A stretch of DNA of 64,000 nt from NCBI GenBank assembly GCA_963853835.1, contig OY970824.1:71744372-71808371 (forward strand), written 5' to 3'. The stretch comes from Calendula officinalis (Eukaryota; Streptophyta; Magnoliopsida; Asterales; Asteraceae). The position numbers and the translations under genes were made by a program. The notes beneath the pieces are model-generated. The model did not search any database. It worked only from the letters and a program-made list of their open reading frames with translations, and was not told the origin of the DNA. Positions 57,896 through 64,000 of the stretch are shown piece after piece (position 1 is the stretch's first letter; each line of letters begins with the position of its first letter).

Positions 57896-58055
57896 CAAAA
57901 AAGTAATTTAACTTTCTAGTATATATCCTAACCACACCAAGCAAACGATGGCTGGATAACCGGAGTGTAATTGGCATATCCAGAAAAAGGATCAAATTTG
58001 CCAAAATAATTAGAAAAAGTTTGTGCAATTAACACAATGAAAGGATGTATATAGA

Positions 58056-59438
58056 TTTCAGGTTTCCAAGAGGAAACTTTTCCAAGCTTTTAAAGCTTAT
58101 GTTAGCTTACAACCAAAAGGCATATAACACTTTCCTAATTACGTGCTAAACTTGGAAATTTAATAAATAAGCCGAACTCAACATCGAAAACTTGGGCAAG
58201 AATGATATATTATTACGTACAGAGGCACCAATATCACTATCTGCAACCTGATTTTTACGAAGTTTTCATTCCAAATGTGATGTGATCCACCTAAAGGACC
58301 CTTTTTTAGCTAAAATAAGATGCGAATAAAACATCCTTCCTTCAATTTTTCATTAAAACTTCACCCCCCTTAAGAAACCCTAGTCTTCTGACTCTTCTCT
58401 ACTTCTCAACTACTACATTAACTTAAAAATTCACAATTTTCAAACAAGCTTTCTACTAAAAAAATCCCCAATTTCTTTCCATATCTTCAATCAGGACCAA
58501 ATCTGAAGTTTGATACGTCATATCAACATCAGAGAGACAAAATTCTCAGAAAAAATGAAATTCATTTCAGACTTTGAAATCATAATCACTTGAATACGAA
58601 ATTGTAGCTAAATCACTATCCAATTTTAAGAAAATGTAACATGTATTTCCTTTCCCTGGTATTTCAATAACGATATTCAGCTAGTATGTGAATTTTCGTC
58701 AACAAATTGCTAGAATGCAACATAATTAGCCTAATAATACTCATAGATTACAACACAATTATAAAGCGTAAAAGTCATATAGAAACTCGCAGGATGATTG
58801 CATCGAAGAGTTATAACTGGTGGAAAACTTAGGGTTCTTCGAATTGAAATTCAAATCAATATAATCAAACAGATATACTATCAAACATATTGTGTGAAGA
58901 ATGTTACCACAATCCCAATCAGCATCTCAACCTTTCTGAAAATGGTTCATATCACAAGTTACGAAAACCAAACCAATTTAGAATCTTCAAACAGAGTAGG
59001 AAATTAACCAAATTACATTAAACACAAAATTGAGTATGAAATAATAGTAAAGTGATGGAGGAGACAACTCACCTTCAATCGATTCTTGATGAGAAGTTTG
59101 ATGATGGTGGAGCGATTTAAAGTTAGATGAAAAGGAAGATGTTGGTTTTTTTGTCAAATGGCAGAGGCGGTGTATGTGTATAAAGGTCGGCGAAGTTAAG
59201 TGCTGATACATACAGGCAAGTAGCTGAAATATATGAAGTATATATGACGATGGCGGCCAATTTCTGATTGGAGGGTAGAGGCAGGACGTCGACGTGGGCC
59301 AAAATCTCGTCTATGCGCATATAGATAAATGATATAGTCGCCAACAAAAGGATGTGCAAAAGAGAAGACAAAAGTTAAATGAGTTGATGTTGAGTATCTA
59401 ATATTAACAAACATTTAAAAGAAAAGAGATTTTCTTCT
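58056..59438. other. Intergenic
   Basis: AT-rich sequence upstream of the probable minus-strand Helitron. The small ORFs at 58987-59414 overlap in several frames on the minus strand and show no known family. Confidence 0.35.
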
Positions 59439-60470
59439 TCATATTAAGTCGGGCAGTGAGATTGTGGGTTCGGGTTCATCTTCATCAAAATAATCATCGT
59501 TCCAATTAGCCGTACATGTGGCTTTTTGTTTCATTTCCGTTGTTGTCTTGGAAGTCGTGGTTGTGGTTTTTGTTTCACCGGAGGGTGTGGTTATTGTTTT
59601 GGTAATGGTTGTGGGAGTTGTTTTGGTTACGGTTTTGGTGGTGGGTGTGATTTTTGTTATCGTGATTACCTTTTCATTAACCAATTTCCAAAAATTAACC
59701 CCCTTGGCCTTCAAAGCCGTATTCAAAAGAAGTAAGCCCTGAATTTCAGGAGTGCCTACTGCGATCAAGGTCTTGATCACATCCTCATCTCGTATATTCT
59801 TCTCCTCCAAAACCACTTTAGCTTTTTTCAGTTTCCGCATCCTCTTCTTTTGTTTGTTGGTTAACGTAAGAATTTACCAACTTCATCACTTGAGGAAACT
59901 TGTCTTCTGTTGTGCTCCCTCCTGCAGCCTTCATCTCCATCTTAGAACAAAAAACAAGAACAAGCCACATGCAATATAAATCCCTAAGTGTATCATTATT
60001 CAATCTGTATTGCATATGTAAACACCATATAATTCAAATTTCAATTATTACAAAACTAACAATGCATATCACAAAACTAACACATGGTTTATAAGTCAAT
60101 GAGCTGATTTTAACATGTACAACAGCCTATGATCCATCTATAACGAAAAATAACATCTATTGTTAATCCGATAATGGAAATCAAACGCATCTAACATATG
60201 TTAAAGTGCAAAATCGTATACAAAGAAATATTCAACATTCAAAATCGAAAGTGGAACCCTGTTTGCGGGAATACTCAACCACAAAACCTGCTAAATCTGT
60301 ACGATCGTAATTATCGCATAAAAAATCAAATCAAACATACTTCGATTGAATAAAATGATAACAAATACATAACTGATAGATTGTAGCCGGATATCGTACC
60401 TTGGGACGACGGAACTCGAATATGGCAGCGTCTGTGAACGAGAGCGAGATATTTAGGTTTCGGTTTGGGT
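59439..60470 (-). CDS. Unrecognised gene with Thr-rich C-terminus
   Basis: A likely 5' UTR exon (about 60470-60411, donor cccaag|gtacg) and a second exon from 59944. The first ATG in exon 2 (59942) gives MEMKAAGGSTTEDKFPQVMK and stops after 40 residues at 59818. A second, overlapping frame (59840-59439, 133 aa) starts MRKLKKAKVVLEEKNIRDED, continues with GTPEIQGLLLLNTALKAKG, then a Thr/Lys-rich low-complexity part (TTKTVTKTTPTTITKTITT) and an acidic end. The two frames overlap by 23 bases; a frameshift or a missed short intron could join them. I do not recognise a family. The promoter side (60430-60480) has a plant-like leader. Either a lineage-specific gene or a recent pseudogene. Confidence 0.4.
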
Positions 60471-61600
60471 TTCTAAAATAATTGGGTGTTAATAATGACC
60501 AAATTGCGTTTTACCCTTTAACTTTTAGTTATATCTCATTTGAACAGACAAAAAAGTTACTTTGTTAAATTAATAATAAAACAAAAATTAGAAAAGATAA
60601 AGAAAATAAACAAAACCAACATTTCATTCTAATTAGGTGTGTTGGTTTGGTTGAATTGGTTTTATCTTAACCAAACATGTGGAACCAAGTAGTTTTTGGT
60701 TTTTAAAAATTCAAATCGAACTCTCCAAACTAATTCAAAACCAAACCGATCTGAACCAAATTACAATTTGATTGATTTGGTTTTACCTATTTGATTTTTT
60801 ATTAATATTTTTTACAAGACTATGAAAGTATATAATATAAATAATATTTAGTAATGTCTATAATCCCAAAATGATAAACTACTTTATACATCAAAACAAG
60901 TCTAAGTCATAGTTTGCGACATTTAAAATTATATATGCAAAAGATTTGACATCAACTTCATCAAAAACTCCAAAAAATGATTGGTCCAAAATCGTATATT
61001 AATATATGATTTTTGTTAATTGGTTTATTTGATTGATTGTTTAGATTTATGGGGTTATTCTTATATTTGTGTACCCAAGTATGAATTCCTTAATGATTTA
61101 TATTATGGGTTTGTTGAAATTGTAGATGATGGTGGTGGTAGAGGGACGAGGGTCGCAATTGATCGCGGTTGATTACGTTGGTAGGTGGTGCTTAATGATG
61201 TGAAGTTTGAAGATATTCAAGAATGTTCAAAAAATGAAATGTTTGAAAAAATTAAAAGATTTTTTATGATGTAAGGTTGAAACATTGTTTTTTTTTGCTC
61301 TATCGATACATAATTATTAGTTTCAGGGTGAAAGTGAAAGTTGAGAAAAAGGTAAATTGGTCTATCTAAAAATTTAACCCATCCTTGAATGATGAAGGAT
61401 CAAGAATGTAATAAAAACGACCCTTAAACATGTGCGTATAAATTTACAAGCACGAACTTTTGAATGTGCATCATCACACAAACAAATTCAAGCCAGATTT
61501 ATTTGTTTGTAATGACTAATGAGGCTATTCCATCTTCTACCATAACAAAATTAAACTAAGATAATATATTTTTTTGTTGTTGAAATAATGGATAACTAGA
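60471..61600. other. Intergenic
   Basis: AT-rich. Nothing recognised except aac-caaacc/ggtttggtt-type self-complementary phrases around 60640-60785. Confidence 0.35.
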
Positions 61601-61797
61601 AGAAGAGCTTCGGCATTGCCATCACCCTTCACTAGCCAACCAAGAAATATATATATTCAAATTAAGAGTACAGCCATACCAATAGACAACCATATACATT
61701 CTGCAACCTCCTACAACCTGACATGACCAACAAACTACAACAATAAAGCATTCAAACAACATACAGTGCCTGGACAAATTAACAAACAAATCAACCA

Positions 61798-62563
61798 TCT
61801 TTAATCTTCATATTAATATCCCACTCTGCAACCACTTTAGCAACATTCTTAGAGTCTTTGACATGTAAACACATCCACTGCAATTTTATATTCTCTATTA
61901 TCCCATTCACGACTATGTTAGCAGGCTTTTCCTTAAGATTGAATATCCGAACATTCCTTTCTCTCCATATATGATACACAATGGCAGCCATACCAATTCT
62001 TCTCAATACACTCCTAATACTGTTATTACATATGCAATTAGCCATATTAGTAACAATATTACTCCACTCGTTGGGGAAGTTATTTGCATAAATTCTTTTT
62101 TTCAACTGAACCCAAATTGCTTTAGGGTAATCACAACCAAAAAAAATATGATCATGAGAATCACTGCAATTCTTACAAAAAGGGCATAACAGATTGCTAT
62201 TCTTCATCCACTTTTCCATTCTATCTTGGGTTTGTAATCTGCCTTGAATAGCTAACCACATGATAAATGCATGTCTCGGGTTTCCCTGAGAAAACCAAAC
62301 AGATTTGCACCAATCAACAATCGGATTGTTGGGCTTTAAGCACTCCCACATGGTTTTAGTAGAGAAATCCACCAGAGTATTATCAGTCATCTTCCATTTA
62401 ATCGCATCCCTTATGTTATTATTCAAAGTGGGAACATCAATGTTAACTAAATTAGGATAAAGAGTATCCCAATTAGCAGGCCACTTCATAACTCCATTCA
62501 AAATCAAACTATGGACAGTTGCATCATCTGATAGACGTGCATCATATATATGTCTCTTGCTTA
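61798..62563 (-). pseudogene. LINE reverse-transcriptase C-terminal fragment (zf-RVT domain)
   Basis: 238-aa minus-strand frame from the Met at 62507, open further upstream to about 62590. It has the zinc-binding reverse-transcriptase tail: KSVWFSQGNPRHAFIMWLAI, LQTQDRMEKWM, the CPFCKNCSDSHDHIFFGC cysteine/histidine cluster, and a WRERNVRIF segment. This domain ends plant non-LTR (LINE) ORF2 proteins. The polymerase core lies beyond the point where a Helitron-like 5' end begins (62567) and is not in the window. The 3' flank (61600-61790) has no clear poly-A end. Confidence 0.8.
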
Positions 62564-62675
62564 TTATCTCTACTATATATAATGCATTTAGGCCTTTCTA
62601 CAAATAGGAGGCTGAAAATTCAGCCAATTTCTTTCCATTTTGGGATTTTCGAAACTGACTTAAAAAAAAGTTGAA

Positions 62676-62737
62676 ACCATGACTCGAACCCGAGACCTGC
62701 CACTTAAATGCCGACGCTTTACCACCGGATCTAGGAT
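62676..62737 (-). pseudogene. tRNA-like relic
   Basis: Minus strand has GGTGGTAAAGCGTCGGC (A-box-like) and GGTCTCGGGTTCGAGTC (B-box) at tRNA distance, but no paired acceptor arm. Probably a degenerate tRNA or a SINE head. Confidence 0.35.
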
Positions 62738-62805
62738 TCACTTATGATTTCAGTCCTAAACACCGGAGTAATAAACACCTGCCTAAACCCGTCTTTTCCA
62801 ACAAC

Positions 62806-62950
62806 TCGAATTAATGCTACATGGGCTACAACAACTACATGGGCTACAACAGGTACATGGGCTCGAATTAATGCACGCTTCAGCCAATACCCACCTCGCA
62901 ATCAGGCTTTCCAATACACACCTCGAATTAATGCACGCTTCAGCCACGGC
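62806..62950. repeat. Local repeats (acatgggctacaac and cgaattaatgcacgcttcag)
   Basis: The phrase ctacatgggctacaacaa occurs three times at 18-bp steps from about 62817, and cgaattaatgcacgcttcag twice (62863, 62923). Confidence 0.75.
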
Positions 62951-63698
62951 CGTTCATGTCCCTCGATGATGACCTCCATTCTGCAATCAGACTTTCCAAT
63001 ACCCACCTCCAACACGCTAATTCCTCGATTATGCAATTAGCCCTTTCAAATGACACCTTGATTCTAGCAATTGCCTTCACGTTTCTGACACCTCAATTGC
63101 CTTCACCTTATAAAAGAAAATGCAGATGGCAAATTCATTTTACACAATCTTCACCCTGAAATCTCACGTAAGTGTTCTTGATTTAGTCTTCCAATTCGAA
63201 ATATCCCTGCTAATTTTTCCCGTTTTCCTTGAACATCAAGAAGTACAGGCAACAGCAGTTCACTTTTGTTTCAACGAAATCCAGGTTTATCTTTTGTTTC
63301 CATGAAATTTGCTTAATCAGTAATTAATGCTTTTGTATTTGGTTTCGTTTCCATTTGAATTACTGTTCGTTCCTCTTTGAGATCGTTTGAAAATCAGTAA
63401 CTAATGCCCCTTCTTTTTGGTATCAAGGATGGAACAAAATAATAATGCTTAAATAATGCCTGCTCGACTCCCTTGAGGTATTATACTTTTCTCAAACTTT
63501 TTAATATGTCAAAATGGTGAAGACACGTTGACACATTGTTGCTGCTGTTTGAGCACATTGGCCATATTTACAAAATGTTGTTGCTGTTTGACCACATTAA
63601 ACAGATCACATTAAACAAGTTGACACATTTGACGCCAAACCATTTGACCCGTTACTGGTCAATCAGAAAATAATGCGTTTGCTTTTATTCCTTTAAAG

Positions 63699-63923
63699 GT
63701 TTCTACTATCATTACCGACAACGCCAATGGTGTTCAAACTGCTGACACGATTGCGGTAATTAACTTAATTCATGTTTCTTTTTTATCTTCATATCATAAC
63801 TATATATTGCCCTATTTTGTTCAAATTCGACCTGTTACTAATGTGTTTGTTTTCATTTCTTAAAAGGTCTCTACAATAACTACCAACTAAGTTGATGAGG
63901 TTCAAACGGCTGAAACGATTGAG
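63699..63923 (+). repeat. Duplicated 57-nt exon-like units with splice borders
   Basis: 63699-63755 and 63867-63923 are both exactly 57 nt, both preceded by ag and followed by gtaatt, and similar throughout (gt.tctac.at.a.taccgac, ggttcaaac.gctga.acgat). The second contains an in-frame TAA. They look like duplicated internal exons of an unidentified gene, perhaps captured by the surrounding element. Confidence 0.5.
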
Positions 63924-64000
63924 GTAATTTCCTAAAGGGAGAGCAGTTTGTTGACTTGGAAATGGGATGATGTTATTGGTTATTTTTAAAACATTTCAGT

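Larger units (their letters stand above)
54252..58055 (-). mobile_element. Probable Helitron in minus orientation carrying gene fragments
   Basis: The 3' end is convincing: minus strand has the hairpin GGGTCGTGCTTAGCGCGACCC, ten bases later CTAG (54255-54252), then T (54251). The 5' end is less sure; the best candidate is TCTATATACATCC starting at 58055 and preceded by A (58056). The interval contains pieces of a Rad21/SYN cohesin gene and other exon-like pieces on the same strand, as expected for gene capture. Confidence 0.5.
62567..64000 (+). mobile_element. Possible Helitron 5' end and body, running out of the window
   Basis: TCTCTACTATATATAATGC preceded by A at 62566 fits the 5' end of plant Helitrons. 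It interrupts the LINE frame. Downstream sequence contains a tRNA-like stretch (62680-62735), local tandem repeats (62800-62950) and exon-like duplicates (63699, 63867). The 3' end would be beyond 64000, so this cannot be confirmed here. Confidence 0.4.

Noticed and set aside
59518..59742. Plus-strand Val/Gly-rich ORFs
   Set aside because: Antisense shadows of the Thr-rich tail of the minus-strand candidate gene.

Overview
The window is nuclear DNA from a flowering plant, a eudicot. The evidence is AT-rich intergenic sequence, GT-AG introns in every intact gene, a nuclear tRNA gene, and a dense load of plant transposons: Copia LTR elements, Stowaway- and Tourist-like MITEs, Mutator-like and hAT-like elements, Helitrons, a SINE and a LINE remnant. 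The style of the Copia-type gag remnants and of the PPT/LTR junctions reminds me of Asteraceae, but that is only an inference.

Intact host genes, left to right: importin-5/karyopherin beta-3 (+, 19 exons, 190-5316); a divergent alpha-tubulin (-, 5 exons, 6071-8071); a GH5 endo-beta-mannanase (+, 5 exons, 10343-12679); tRNA-Val(UAC) (-, 27642-27714); a FANTASTIC FOUR family protein (+, 29911-30483); a small IF1/At2g27730-like mitochondrial protein (-, 3 coding exons, 36512-37411); the histone-fold DNA polymerase epsilon subunit DPB4/POLE3 (-, 3 exons, 39522-40708); and a GH17 beta-1,3-glucanase (-, 2 exons, 50137-51601). A less certain gene lies at 59439-60470 (-). The genes are single-function housekeeping or wall genes; no operon-like cooperation is expected. 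From memory, three of them (At2g27730-like, DPB4/NF-YB11, GH17) have Arabidopsis relatives close together on chromosome 2, which suggests an old syntenic block.

From 13 to 27.4 kb a nested retroelement cluster separates the mannanase from the tRNA. The outer element is 13896-27416, flanked by TATAT. It has a truncated 5' LTR and contains a minus-strand gag-like domain with an inverted PBS. A dead 6-kb Copia element (21060-27088, flanked by GATAC) is inserted in it.

From 28 to 64 kb the intergenic space is a patchwork of non-autonomous DNA transposons, many with readable target-site duplications. It includes three Mutator-like elements sharing termini with about 9-bp duplications, a pair of TTA-flanked MITEs, and two hAT-like elements. 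A 2.3-kb Helitron (43131-45403) carries broken, intron-containing pieces of AMP deaminase and replication factor C. A probable second Helitron on the minus strand (from 54252) carries a broken Rad21/SYN cohesin fragment. A PPR pseudogene lies at about 38.9 kb.

I see no CRISPR array, bacterial operon or clearly new system. The most notable points are the gene-capturing Helitrons, the alpha-tubulin lacking both the K40 and C-terminal Tyr modification sites, and the rearranged LTR cluster.
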